64,000 bases of DNA from Moniliophthora roreri (taxonomy: Eukaryota; Basidiomycota; Agaricomycetes; Agaricales; Marasmiaceae), in NCBI GenBank assembly GCA_001466705.2, contig LATX02000144.1:1-64000 (forward strand). Direction: 5' to 3'. Both the position numbers and the translations under genes were made by a program. Positions 45,609 to 57,520 of the stretch are shown here, piece after piece (the first letter of the stretch is position 1; the number at the start of each line of letters is the position of its first letter). The notes under the pieces are model-generated. The model did not search any database, was not told where the DNA came from, and was given only the letters and a program-made list of their open reading frames with translations.

Positions 45609-46119
45609 GATTGACTTGGTCAAGTGTGGGAGAGAACGAAGGGCTGGGAAGTCTATAAGGAGATTGAGCCGCCGCCGCCATTCCCAGTGATGAATGTCAA
45701 TGTACCCCATGATTTGTTGTCTTCACTACAATGTTTATCACGGTGACCAATTGCTTTAACGTGAAGCAGCGAAAAGCTCGGATGAGTTACTGAGTTTTCT
45801 GATCAGTGAGTGGGAGAAAGCAAAGGAATGTAGCGTGAGAAGATTGTACCTGCCGAACAAGGTGAGCGCTCAAAAGTTCAGAGGCCCAACGTACTTGTAG
45901 CCTCCCGAGTCCCAGGCCAACTAGCTCACAAATTAATTCACTCGCGAGCCAATGCCTTGTAACCATCAAGATATCATTGCCACCAAGTTTCACTTCTAGA
46001 TTCAATCTAGAATACGCGCCCTCTGGTCAGCACCGTCACCCTAATACGACGCCAGAAGAAGTCATGTCAGGATTCGCTCCCCGAAAATTGAGCATGATCG
46101 GGAATTAGAACACACCAAG

Positions 46120-46440
46120 GCGAGCATGGTTCGTCTAATTAGCAGATAACTGGAAGGTGGTATCTGCCACAGAGGAAACTAATCGCATCGCCTGCACTGA
46201 CGACCTGTGCTAGTGTTAACAATGTATGCGAGTTCAACCTAGGATGCATACTGACGAGGGCATTATCGAGGTGCCATATTCATCGCAGTTCGCCATATGG
46301 GGAGGAGATCTGGAAACTACCGACAGTTTAGGGAGTGACTCTCCCCTCCAGTTTAGGACCATAAATTCGCGATGGATCTGATGTCTCAGGGCGACAGGCT
46401 GGGTTGGAACTCGAAGTGACATTCCACGCCTACTGTTGTA
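46120..46440 (-). pseudogene. Relic of a 2OG-Fe(II) oxygenase
   Basis: Minus-strand sequence matches part of the intact oxygenase at 51780-52010: the GDAISFLCG segment and, upstream of it, the SRSPPHMANCDEYG stretch (SRSSPQMANGDGSA in the intact gene). Stops and indels interrupt it and nothing else of the gene is present. It sits just upstream of SDR copy 1. Confidence 0.75.
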
Positions 46441-46650
46441 ATGCTCAACTGATCGCCTATACTATTTTGAACGAGTTCAATTGAATTACAAGATACCAGT
46501 GTAGCATAACGCGGTTTCAGCGCAAACGCTAGGGTTCGACTATTTAATTAAATTTTGAAATGTAGAGAAACTGAGGAATGGTTGATCCTACTGTCATCGC
46601 TACGTAGCAGTCCCATACGTCGCAAAAGGATCAGTACGATGAAGGGTGCC

Positions 46651-47889
46651 TCAGGAGGGTCTAGAGCTTGAAAGTAAGTATTTCCCTTTAATAAGGATCA
46701 AGGAAGCACTTACACCACCGTCAATCAATACAGTTTCACCATTGATGAACCAGTTAGCCACCAGGCAAAGCGCTAGTGCACCCACATCTCGTCTTGTGCC
46801 ACCAGTTGACATTGCAGGAACCTGGAATCTGAGATTTCTTGCTTGAATCTTAGATACGCCAGCTTCATTAGCTGAACCTGGTGCTGACATCTGCTCGCAA
46901 CGTCAATCTTCTATTCTAGCACCTCAATGAAGCTTCTTGCTCACCTCTGATGGGAAAAGTCCAGGCGCAATACCATTCACACGGATCCCCAATGGCAGAA
47001 GTTCGTGTGCGAGCGATGATGTAGCGTGTCCAATCGCACTCTTGGAGAACATATATGGGTATGACAGTCCAGAGGTCGCCGAATCCTAAGATATCCTCTT
47101 AGTGCCCATTTTTTTATTTGGATATGAACGTGAGTAAGCATACCTTTGTCCAACCGTTCATACTACTGGTCATAACCACCTGCGGTACAAACTTCTTCGT
47201 AAACTCTTCCTCAGAATTCTTCCACTTCTCCAACAGCGGGAGGAATGCAAACGTCATCCAATAATGGCCAACAGCATTGGTATTCAACACGTTGGTAAAG
47301 TCTTCATGTTTAATAGAATCGAAGAATGCCGAGACATATGCTGATGCACTAGGAATAGTGGGAGGCACGAATTGACCTGCTTGAATGCCAGCATTGTTAA
47401 ATAGGACAGTAACATAGGGCTCTCTGGATCCAATTTCATCCGCCAGACGCTTCGCTTCAGACTGCAAGAAATCCACAGTGAAGCTAGCGAGACGGTGATA
47501 TAAGATGACAATACACACCTTGACGCTGATATCTCCTTCAATTCCAATAATCTTTCCTCCCCCTGGAATCTTTTCGGCTTCTGCGTTGTATAGTCGAGCA
47601 ATCCTGCCATTGAGAATCATGAATAAACCATTACTCCGACCAGAAAACCGGCTAACCTGTCCAGATCTGCCTGCTTAGGTCCAATGATATAGACTTTCGC
47701 TCCGTTCGCAATCAGTGTGGAGCTGATCATGAGTCCAATACCCTACGCAGCAAAGCGAATCAGATCGAGGTGAAAAGACCACCAGCTCGCCAGACTAACA
47801 CTTGCACCACCCGAAACGACGGCAACGACACCACGAAGATCGAATAGACGACTAGCTTGTTGCTCTTCAAGTTTGATTTGAAATGCCAT
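46651..47889 (-). CDS. Short-chain dehydrogenase/reductase (SDR), copy 2
   Basis: An NAD(P)-dependent oxidoreductase of the classical SDR fold. It starts MAFQIKLEEQQASRLFDLRG. Motifs: SGGAS joined across an intron to GIGL (cofactor loop), NNAG, a Ser-containing MTSSMNG strand, and the catalytic YPYMFSKS (Tyr-x-x-x-Lys). The last exon carries VANWFINGETVLIDGG. Six exons, intron positions as in copy 3, and all donors GT. No stop or frameshift is seen. A conserved GTAAGTG near the 3' end could be one more donor, giving a different C-terminus after IDGG. The substrate is unknown. Confidence 0.85.
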
Positions 47890-47940
47890 AATTCATTTGG
47901 AGAGAACAAAGACATGCGAAGTTCTTCTTGAGTTCTCAGC

Positions 47941-47952
47941 CTATTTTATAGT
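47941..47952 (-). promoter_or_regulatory. TATA box of SDR copy 2
   Basis: CTATAAAATAG on the minus strand, about 52-63 bp upstream of the ATG. Confidence 0.65.
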
Positions 47953-48440
47953 GAGATTGCAGCCGCGATTCCCAGTGATGTCAATGCACCCTATGATCAG
48001 TGATCCAAAAATGCATATCGCAATGACCAATCGTTTGATGCGGAGTAACGAAGAGCCGGATGAGCAGTTTTTGAGTTTCTGACTGACCAGATGAGATGAT
48101 TCCGAGCGCTTCGGAGGCGCTTCAACGCCAGGCCGAATGTGAATTTGAAGTGCATACGTAGACTTGTAGCCCCTTCAGGCCAGCTAACTTACGAGTTAGT
48201 CCACTCGCAAGCCTGTCATTCGATACCTCGTATTTGCTGTGGATACGGCGTTAAACTCGGACTCGGAAGGATGATTCAGATATGTTTCTTCTCTCACATC
48301 CTCGTTACTTGTTCCGAAATAGGACCACTCCAGGTATGTCAATTATCAACTATCGCTCCCTTTCGTACTTAATCATAGTAGAAGGGTAATTGAGGAATAA
48401 TTGAGTCCTATTAACACCGATAGCAGTCGCTCATATCGTA
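47953..48440. other. Upstream region of SDR copy 2, no gene
   Basis: Related in part to the upstream regions of copies 1 and 3, but it carries no oxygenase relic and no supported coding region. Confidence 0.4.
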
Positions 48441-48466
48441 GAAAAATCAGTACGATGAAGGGTGCT

Positions 48467-49710
48467 TCAGGAGGGTCTATAGCTCGAAAGTAAGTATTCT
48501 CCTTCATCAAGTCCCAAGGAAGCACTTACACCACCGTCAATCAACACAGTCTCCCCATTGATAAACCAGTTAGCCACAAGGCAGAGCGCTAGTGCACCCA
48601 TATCCCGTCTTGTACCACCAGTTGGTACTGTAGGAATCTGCAGTCTTCCAAAACTGCTTGCTTGAACCGTGGATACACCGGCTTCGTTAGCTGAGCCCGG
48701 TGCTGACATCTGCTCATACCGTTACTGTTCCGTTCTAGCCTCTCAACAAAGCTTCTTGCTCACCTCTGATGGGAAAAGTCCAGGCGCAATACCATTCACA
48801 CGGATCCCCAATGGCAGAAGTTCGTGTGCGAGTGACGATGTAGCATGTCCGATCGCACTCTTGGAGAACATATATGGGTATGACAGTCCAGCAGTTGCCG
48901 AATCCTAAGAAACCCTCTTAGCGCCTATTTTTTTGATTTTGATATGAATGTGAGTGAGCATGCCTTTGTCCAACCGTTCATACTACTGGTCATAATCACT
49001 TGCGGTACAAACTTCTTCGTAAACTCTTCCTCAGAATTCTTCCACTTCTCCAACAGCGGGAGGAATGCAAACGTCATCCAATAATGGCCAACAGCATTGG
49101 TATTTAACACGTTGGTAAAGTCTTCATGTTTAATAGAATCGAAGAATGCCGAGACATATGCTGATGCACTAGGAATAGTGGGAGGCACGAATTGGCCTGC
49201 TAGAATCCCAGCGTTGTTGAAGAGAACCGTGACATGGGGCTCTCTGGATCCAATTTCATTCGCCAGACGCTTCGCTTCAGACTGCAAGAAATTCACTATG
49301 AGGCTAGCGAAACAGTAATAAAAGATAATAATACACACCTTGACGCTGATATCTCCTTCAATTCCAATAATCTTTCCTCCCCCTGGAATCTTTTCGGCTT
49401 CTGCGTTGTATAGCCGAGCAATCCTGCCATTGAGAATCATGAATAAACCATTACCCCAACCAGAAACCGGCTAACCTGTCCAGATCTGCCTGCTTAGGTC
49501 CGACGATATAGACTTTCGCTCCATTCGCAATCAGCGTCGAGCTGATCATGAGTCCAATACCCTATGCAGCAAAACGAATCAGATCGAGGCGAAAAGACCA
49601 CCAGCTCGTCAAAGACTAACACTTGCACCACCCGAAACGACGGCAACGACACCACGAAGATCGAATAGACGATTAGCTTGTTGCTCTTCGAGCTTGATCT
49701 GAAAGGCCAT
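48467..49710 (-). CDS. Short-chain dehydrogenase/reductase (SDR), copy 3 (320 aa)
   Basis: Exons 49710-49621, 49561-49476, 49423-49339, 49281-48964, 48904-48764 and 48709-48467 add to 963 nt with matching phases. Cofactor loop SGGASGIG at residues 26-33, NNAG at 109-112, catalytic YxxxK with Tyr204 and Lys208. The length is typical of fungal SDRs with a C-terminal extension. The fourth intron begins GCATGC, a GC donor, whereas copy 2 has GT at this place. As in copy 2, a GTAAGTG near the 3' end leaves the exact C-terminus open. It lies in tandem with the other copies on the same strand. Confidence 0.88.
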
Positions 49711-49756
49711 GATTCACTTGGTCAAGTGCGGGAGAGAACGAGGGGCTGGGAAGTCC

Positions 49757-49766
49757 CTTTTATAGG
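49757..49766 (-). promoter_or_regulatory. TATA box of SDR copy 3
   Basis: CCTATAAAAG on the minus strand, about 47-56 bp upstream of the ATG. Confidence 0.65.
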
Positions 49767-50099
49767 GAGATTGTGCCGCCGCCGCAAACCTCAGTGATGT
49801 CAACGTATCCCATGATTTGCTGTCTTTTTTTTCACGATACGTATCGCCATGACCAATCATTTTAACGTGGAGTAGCGAAGAGCTCGGATGAGTTGCTGAG
49901 TTTCTGACTCTGACCAGCCAGTGGGTGAGTGAGATAGTGAAAACGAAAGGGACGTGAGAAGATTGGTCCTCGGTAGTACCGAGCAAGACGAGCGCTTCAG
50001 AGGCGCTCCAACACCTGCCGAAGTGCTTGCGTAGGACTTGTAACTCTCCCCAAGCCGAGTAACTCCACTCTTGAGCCATTGTTCCGATGCCATGCATTA
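49767..50099. other. Upstream region of SDR copy 3, no supported gene
   Basis: Shares sequence with the region upstream of SDR copy 1 (45620-46100), so each array unit includes its 5' flank. Open frames here have no recognisable features. Confidence 0.4.
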
Positions 50100-51185
50100 C
50101 TAAAGAGCTACTTCTGCATTCAATCTAGATACACGCCCTCCGACCGACCCCGTCAGTACATCTAATACGATAGTGTATGCTCTAAGAAACACTGCGGGGA
50201 CTCGCTCTCCAAAAATCAAGCATGACTGGGAAGCACATGCCCCTCCATCTACCAATACCGTCTCACCGCTGATGAACCAATTCGCGACCAGGCAAAGGGC
50301 TACCGTACCCATATCTCGCCTTGTACCATCTGTTGAAGTCGCAGGGACGTGTATCGGAAGATTCGTATCTGGAAGAATTGAAGATACCCCAGCTTCATTA
50401 GATGATCCTGGCTAAGTTTCGGTGAATTCCACAACGGTAAAAGCTCATGAGCGAGTGAGGTAGCATGCCCAATAGCACTCTTAGAGAACGTGTACGAATA
50501 TGTGTGTCCATATGTAGTAGTCCCAGTACAAAGAGCTGCGTTCAGCCTTGCTAAGCTTGTATAACAGACAGTAGACAAACCTTTACCCGCCCATTCATAC
50601 TGCTAGTCATCTAATAGTGGTCAACAGCATTCACGTTCAAACAGTTTGTGAAGTCCTCTTGCTGGATGGAATCGAGAAACGCGGACACATATGCCGAGGC
50701 ACCGGGAATCGTAGGCGGTTTTGAGATACACCTGCGTTATTGAGTAGCACTGTCACATATGGTTCTCGTGATCCAATTTCCTCTGTGAATCGCTTGGCTT
50801 TAGACTGAGAAGAGATAGAGCCAGGTGCAAATGGTGAGCGGAAGGGGCGCTGATACCTCCTTGGATTGCCGCTGCCCGGGATCTTCTCTGCCTCTGCATT
50901 CTACCTCTGGGCAATCCTGCAGTTCGTAGCCTTAGCGGTGCATACCAGTGGAATGGTGACGACTTACCCGTTGAGATCTTCTTGCTTTGGTCCGATGATG
51001 TAAATTCTAACACCATCAGCAATCAACGTCGAGCTTATCGTGAGCCCAATTTCCCGCGGTGCAGCGTGAGTGGCCTCGAGAAAGGATACGATTCACACTT
51101 CCTCCGCCTGTAATGACGGCAAGAATGCCGCGCAGATCGAATTGCTTGCTTATTGTTCTTCGAATTTGATATGAAACCAGTCGAG
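50100..51185 (-). pseudogene. Short-chain dehydrogenase, copy 4 (most diverged, decayed)
   Basis: Recognisable pieces: FDLRGILAVITGGGS near 51130, IGLTISSTLIADGVRIYIIG near 51040, EEIGSREPYVTVLLNNAG near 50760, SAYVSAFLDSIQQEDFTN near 50660, SKSAIGHATSLAHELLP near 50460, and VANWFISGETVLVDGG near 50280. An internal deletion joins NAVDHY directly to MTSSMNG, the start codon is lost, and frames change between pieces. It is older than copy 1. Confidence 0.8.
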
Positions 51186-51508
51186 CCCTGAGAATTGCGA
51201 ATGAACTACAGCGAACCGTTCAAGTTGCGGATTCTGATGGATACCGGAAAATTCCATTTATTTGAAATTCATAAGAAAGAGTGCGAGCATTGCGTGCGTG
51301 TACCGTAACTCGGACCACCAAGTGAACCGGTGGGGAGCCGGTAACTGAACTCGAAAAGCCCCGCACATCATGGGGACTGAAGTACTGAACCCCACCTGGC
51401 ATCAGGTCGAAACTGAGTACTACGCCAAGGTGAAAATTCAGATTTGACGATTGTGATCAGCATACAATGATACAGAGAAGAAAAAGACGTAAGGAAAAGG
51501 TAATTCGC
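51186..51508. other. Spacer between SDR copy 4 and the oxygenase gene, no gene seen
   Basis: No coding potential beyond a 60-codon minus frame without features. Confidence 0.4.
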
Positions 51509-53143
51509 TCAATTGAAATGCTTAACGACCACACCATGGATTGTCTCCTCTTCGACACCTTTCTCCTTCCCTACCGTTAACACACTCCTACCATAAGCCG
51601 AGGTACGACCTCTCCTCCAAGCATGCATGGTTGGTGCTTCAGATGGTTCGCCAAATTTGCTAAAACCAACTCGTTGAAGCACCGGGCTCTCCTCGTGAGG
51701 TACGAGTTTGGTATCATCGTCTGCCATTGAAAAGTAGAACACGCCAAGGCGAGGACAGTTCTTCTGATCAGCAGGTGGCTGAATGACTCGATGGCGAGTG
51801 GCAGGATAGTACCCGCCGCAGAGGAAATCGATCGCATCGCCAGTATTGACGACCTGTATTCACATCACCAATGTATGCAAACTCAGGTGGAAGATTCACT
51901 GACGAGTGCATTGTCAATGTGGCGGATCCATCGCCATTCGCCATCTGGGGAGAGGATCTGGAGGCCACCGACAGGTTGGGACCATAGAATCGTGATGGAT
52001 CCGATGTCTGAGGATTTGCGTTAGGACTCGAAATTACACTTGAGTCATGTACCATTGCTTACCAGTATGACCCTTGAGCCAAACATTTTTTGTCATATCC
52101 TCTTCTTCGGCTGTCCTTGGGTGACTGTCGACCGTCAATACGTCGTTTACCAGCGGCTGCGAGAGGCTGACACGTACTATTTCATAAACCTCACTGAGAA
52201 TGGAAGGGCATATCAATCATTGGGACAGGAAAGATATGTGGTTCGCGTACCTGATGACTCCCCTGAAGCATCGAAATTATGTTGCTTGACCAGGGTATCT
52301 TCGGGAAGCTCCAATCCCAAGGCAAGTAATCTAGCGTTGAATGTTAGGGGCGCCCATGACCCTGATAAGTACTCGCGACGGAACATACCGTAGAATAGGG
52401 AAGAGAATGTTGTAGTGATTGTGTTCAGCGAAAGCCTTCAAGTCATCCAAGAATGGTCGGACCGCCTTGGGGTGTTCTCGCTGACCGACTTTGCGGTTGA
52501 CTTGGACGAAAACCAAATCAGTCAATTATCGATGCCCAGGAAGTAGCGGATACCCACTGTTGTAATGCTCGATCTGATCGCGTATACCGTTCTGGATTTT
52601 CTGCGAGGAGGTTCAAATAAGCATGAGCTCTCGTTCTGGAGTCGCGACCTACCCATGTCTGCTTGGGCTTGTATCCTTCGTAAATAGATTCTGATTCGCC
52701 CATATAGAGTTTCTTCTCTTCTTCGCTAACGCCGTCGAATACGATATTAGCGATGCTAAAAATACGATTGGTCTGTAGGATCGCTGGAATCAGAACGCTT
52801 ACTTGAGGAGAAGAAAAGAGTTGTCTACCTGCTCCCGAGTATACCCATGATTCACGGCATAGAAGAACCCATGCTCGTGCATAGCTTTCGTGATCTGGTT
52901 AGCAAGAGCCTGACGACCTTCGGCAGTGGAGGCCTTCGAGAGGTCTATGATAGCAAGGTCGGCATATTCCACTATGACAGTTCAGTGAGACAACGATCTG
53001 TCGACAAATAACGAATACCTACGTTCTTGCCTTGATGGTGGGGGGAACACATACGGCGGAGGATCCACCGCAGGCTTGAGCGTCTTTCGAGTACCGAAGA
53101 GGAGGACGTATAACGCGCGTAGGAGAGAGAGAATAGTCTGCAT
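51509..53143 (-). CDS. 2-oxoglutarate/Fe(II)-dependent oxygenase, isopenicillin N synthase-like
   Basis: An oxygenase of the DIOX_N plus 2OG-FeII_Oxy type. Exon 1 (53143-53023) gives MQTILSLLRALYVLLFG, a possible membrane anchor. Later parts: the DIOX_N segment (ADLAIIDLSKAS ... AMHEHGFFYAVNHGYT), FDGVSEEEKKLYMGE, then GHT/DIGS across an intron, which supplies the HxD iron ligands, and NTGDAIDFLCGGYYPATRHRV with the second His. The usual Arg-x-Ser that holds 2-oxoglutarate appears as PRLGVFYFS, so the Ser position is Gly. Many short introns. The stop is at 51509-51511. An upstream TTG in the same frame was not chosen. The adjoining SDR array suggests a shared oxidative pathway, which is inference. 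Confidence 0.88.
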
Positions 53144-53254
53144 GCTCAGGTTTGAATGAACAATTGTCAAAGTAAGAGTATTTATGTACCCTTACTGGGG
53201 CTCCTTTGCGATAAAGATAAATGACCGTAAGCAAGGAATCGGGAGTCCGAATGG

Positions 53255-53560
53255 ATGGGCATTCACAGAAGCGTTCACCCAAAACTGGAGATGGAGAGAT
53301 ATCATATCCGACAAGGTGGATTCTTTGCAGCGGATTTTCTGTCTCTTCTTGAGCAGGTCAGGAGACTAAAACGTAGATCTTCTAAAGCATCCAAACTTCC
53401 AAAAGCGAAGATGGATGGGTGGAGCCGCGATAAGCTTGTTCAGATGGTTTCGAACTCGGGAACAAGCGGAAACAGGGTATCGAGGCAGGTTCTCCGTGCC
53501 CTTCATAATCATCAGACAGGGGAGATAGAACCTCTGGAGGATGTTCACCTGCGCAGATAG
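53255..53560 (+). CDS. Unassigned open frame, basic (101 codons)
   Basis: Begins MGIHRSVHPKLEMERYH. It contains LSLLEQVRRLKRRSSKASKL, a basic helix-like stretch, and ends EPLEDVHLRR. No domain is recognised. It lies upstream of and divergent from the oxygenase. Confidence 0.3.
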   Translation: MGIHRSVHPKLEMERYHIRQGGFFAADFLSLLEQVRRLKRRSSKASKLPKAKMDGWSRDKLVQMVSNSGTSGNRVSRQVLRALHNHQTGEIEPLEDVHLRR

Positions 53561-53786
53561 GATGTAGGATAATACGATGGAAAATTACAGTTGTTCCAGA
53601 AAATAATGAGACAACGTGGATTTTGATTTGGCTACGAGCCATGTCGTTGTCACCGACTGAGACAATGAAGCTTCTGTGGCATGGTATTACAGTGAAGGAA
53701 ATGACAATTAGCCCAAGTTATATCATCGTGACATGCAAAGCAAATTATTTTGTACAATGATCGTACCTTTTGGTTTGGCATGCGTT

Positions 53787-53930
53787 TTACAGTTTCGCGA
53801 ACGCATATGCCCCATGAACGCGTGAACTCCAGAAGACACGATACGTCGCCCCGCCAATAAATGCTGTCAGGGTGAACAAAATGCCAGCCTCAAAATAAGA
53901 CCACTTACCTTCTTCGCAATGCATCTGCAT
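53787..53930 (-). CDS. Small membrane protein (47 aa), possibly mitochondrial
   Basis: An intronless frame from the ATG at 53930 to the TAA at 53787-53789. After MQMHCEEGKWSYFEAG it has one hydrophobic helix (ILFTLTAFIGGATYRVFW) and a basic end (SSRVHGAYAFAKL). This size and layout resemble accessory subunits of respiratory complexes, but I do not recognise a family. A GTAAGT donor and a TGACAG acceptor inside it bound a 45-nt in-frame segment covering most of the helix, so a spliced form without the helix is also possible. Confidence 0.5.
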   Translation of the reverse strand: MQMHCEEGKWSYFEAGILFTLTAFIGGATYRVFWSSRVHGAYAFAKL

Positions 53931-54288
53931 TTCGTTTCGTTAAGAATAATCCTTGGATGTTGGTAGCCCTTCTTCCATGAGTCATGACCGGAAATTTTAT
54001 TATGTCGAAAAGAAGGGTTCAAATATCGTCAGCATCGATGTGGCGGACATCAGGAGCGAATCTGAATCTCCAGTGGAGCCAAAGGTCTTGTTCTTGACCT
54101 TGAAATGTTTTGTTCAGGTATGGTATCCCTCATGGTAGGCGGTGGTAAGAGTCAAGATGTTGCCACACCTGATCAAGACGACCGTGACCCTCACAGCCAC
54201 ACGCGCGCATCCTGTTCTCGGCACCCATCATCTCTGACTCGTAACCACAACTTGAACCTTTTGAACCTTCAAAAAACAACTTCGAATC

Positions 54289-54967
<679 letters not shown>

Positions 54968-55419
54968 AGAGGCCTCACTCCTTGGCCCTCCTTCATTCTG
55001 TACCATACGCACTTGCTTGTATCATACAATTGCACCGTTCTCTTGCTATCGGCTCCAGTTCGCTCAGCGTGATATTAAGTTTTAGCAGGCAGTCTTCTTG
55101 CGCACTCCTATTGCATGTGTCTAGAGTTTTCACTGTTCCTCTAACGTATAACGACAACCTGAGGTCTGTATTGCGGAAAACCTAACCTGAGTGGCAGCAG
55201 AATGATTTGAATGTGATCAAGGCGTTCTCCTCGAACATACGATTCGTTGAAAGAGTTTGTCCGCAGTTTTTGCAAGCATCGGCTTCCGCTCCCTAATGAG
55301 CCGGTACATCATGCAACATGAACGACCCAAACTCATTAACGCAAAAACGCATAATGATAGATGTACAGTCCTTCAAAGTATCCCAAAGAAGTAAATCGAT
55401 GTCTTCAAAGCCTCAACAT

Positions 55420-55758
55420 TCATCGAGCCTCGAATTGAACCACTACATGAGTATAACACCGTCAGCAAAATAACGAAAAAAAAAAAGTCGACATGGCACA
55501 CGCACTCCTCTTCGTTCGCTTCTTATACATGATCCTGTGTCCGCATTCCCTACATCGAATAGGCTCTCGAGGTTTGATTTCGTTTTTGGCGCCGCAGTCT
55601 GTTTTCCGTTGTGTTCCAGTGAGTGACGGAAAAGAAAGTGGAATAGTTGAAATTGAGTATATACCTGCGCAGAGGTATTCCATCTCTTGACGAGGGGGTG
55701 GCATGAATGAACCGCCGCCAGATTGATTATTTGATCCCCATTGTGATTGTTGGTCCAT
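55420..55758 (-). CDS. rpc10: RNA polymerase I/II/III shared subunit RPB12 (Rpc10, ABC10-alpha), 69 aa
   Basis: A zinc-ribbon subunit common to all three nuclear RNA polymerases. Exons 55758-55665, 55598-55506 and 55442-55420 (210 nt). A short Gly/Ser/Gln-rich N-terminus is followed by [35 protein letters not shown], and MVQFEAR at the end. Two Cys pairs form the zinc ribbon. The start MDQQSQWG was chosen over an ATG ten codons upstream because the extra residues are unusual for the family; either gives the same core. Confidence 0.96.
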
Positions 55759-55893
55759 GATAAGAGGGTGGTAGTACAAGTGTGACAAAGGATCTGAGTG
55801 AGTCAGCCGCGGCAGACATTTGACGCCGAGTCGCGCACAAGCGGATTTATCACGAAGAAAATCCTGACGAGGGACGCGAGGGTGGAAGAAGGG

Positions 55894-56830
55894 CTAGAGT
55901 TCGTCGAATTTGTATACAGGGAGACTTGTCTGATGTGTGGGAGATTCTTCAACGACGGCCTCTACAACTTCCGCGACCTTTTCCGCTACTTCTTGTATTT
56001 CGCCGGAGGTTGCGTATCCTGCATTGTAGTAGTCGAAGAACCTCTCCATCTCTTTCGTAAGATCCTGATCAGGTGTGGATTACACTTGGCTTACACATTA
56101 ATACATATGATTAAAATACATATACTATCGCCAATCAATGAAATTGGCTCGCAAGTTGGAATGATTTAACTACAGGAGCTGAGGTGAGAGCTAACAAGCT
56201 ACTAAACAAAGTCAGCGACATCCTTCGAAAAGGAAGTGAAGACGTACATGTCGTGGATCAGAATCGCTTTCCTATCGGATCACCCTGCAACTCGTTCGCC
56301 TTCAAGTCACGCAGGATGGCAGCAAGGGCAAGGTTGGCGCGCTCTCTCTCGTTGTTCTTCATCTCATGCAGGATGGCATTCAGTTCGGCATTCGCGTGCT
56401 GAGTCTTTGCTGCAGGCCTGCCTCGCTGCAAATCGTGCAGCACGGCATTAAGGGCGGCATTATCGCGTCGGATAGACTCCTGGCGGATTCGAGTCTCTTC
56501 TGAGGTGTTTTGTTTCATCTGGCAAAGAAGAGCAGACAATGCTTCATTCTCGCATTGGAGGAGAGACTTCTGGGGGGCGGAAGCAGGAATCGGGAAGCTG
56601 GGATCCCTCTCTGGGACAAGGCGGGCGAATCGGCGAGGGATCTCGACAAAAGACTTCGGATCCTGCCTACTAATAACGGGTGTGCGTTTCGCAATCGCAT
56701 ACTGTCACTCAGCGAGTCAAATAAAGGACAGGAGCAATATGAGGAATGAAGAACATGCCTTGTCGCATCGTTTGCCTCCAGATCGGATTGCAGCTGAGGG
56801 AGATTGGACGTTCTCCTTGTTGACTGACAT
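55894..56830 (-). CDS. Unassigned coiled-coil/helical protein
   Basis: Starts MSVNKENVQSPSAAIRSGGK at 56830. A first intron with a GC donor (GACAAG then GCATGT, acceptor GTGACAG) leads to YAIAKRTPVISRQDPKSFVE. A helical region then has three imperfect repeats of the LNAVLHDLQ / LNAILHEMK / LAAILRDLK type at about 56420-56280. The last exon (about 56073-55894) reads DLTKEMERFFDYYNAGYATS and ends LPVYKFDEL. The join near 56270-56075 is uncertain. The helical repeats suggest a coiled coil or small armadillo-like stack. No family is recognised. Confidence 0.6.
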
Positions 56831-57199
56831 TACTGAATGAGGACCTGGGAACAACTGTTGGGATGCTGCTGTATATCGCGGTCCTTTATATGTTCACTGG
56901 TGGATGGCTTATTAAACTACTGCCTTGGGGTCATCGCCGGTTCAACAATGAGAGGTTTGGTTGGGCCACACATAGAGACTCCACATTCACATAGCGCTTA
57001 GGTTGGACAATGACTCCCGTTCAGGTTACAGGCCATTTGAGCCAAGGTCCAAGCAGCGATCCATGGCAAGATGGTCGAATTCCGTCCTTGCATCAAGTTA
57101 TGTTGAGCTAGATAATTCGGAGAAAGTACTGGATTCGCCATCATCATCATCGTCAATCAAAAATTATGGAGAATTCAACTCCTGAAATGAATTACATAG
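56831..57199. other. Intergenic, no supported gene
   Basis: Only a 60-codon plus frame without features and a short CAT repeat near 57138. Confidence 0.4.
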
Positions 57200-57520
57200 C
57201 TAGCGGTTATGACTTGAATAGACGACTGCTAGGCCTTTCAACGTCCAGGGAGATTTCGGTTGATACATAGGCTTAAAGTGCTTGCGAGAAAGGTTACCCA
57301 GTAAAAGCAGATGGAAAAAATCAGAGAAAAAGCAGTTGCGGAGTGCCAGAGTCCTCGCCCGATCTTTTTGTTTGTCCGTCAACAACCCTTGTCCCCGCGC
57401 CACGACCACGCTTGTGCTAGCAGGCTTGATAAATGCAAGCTGTCCAGAATCATACAGGTGAAGTAAGGCCGGAGAAAGGTATGTGGCATAATCGTAGTCA
57501 ATCTCTGGGTTTTCGCTCAA
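57200..57520 (-). CDS. Unassigned open frame (106 codons)
   Basis: Begins MSENPEIDYDYATYLSPALL and continues HLYDSGQLAFIKPASTSVVV. The start has a typical composition for a real protein. No domain is known and the 3' part may be intronic. Confidence 0.35.
   Translation of the reverse strand: MSENPEIDYDYATYLSPALLHLYDSGQLAFIKPASTSVVVARGQGLLTDKQKDRARTLALRNCFFSDFFHLLLLGNLSRKHFKPMYQPKSPWTLKGLAVVYSSHNR

Noticed and set aside
8075..53143. A single biosynthetic gene cluster linking the P450, SDRs and 2OG oxygenase
   Set aside because: The P450 is about 34 kb from the array with housekeeping and structural genes between, and no backbone enzyme is present.
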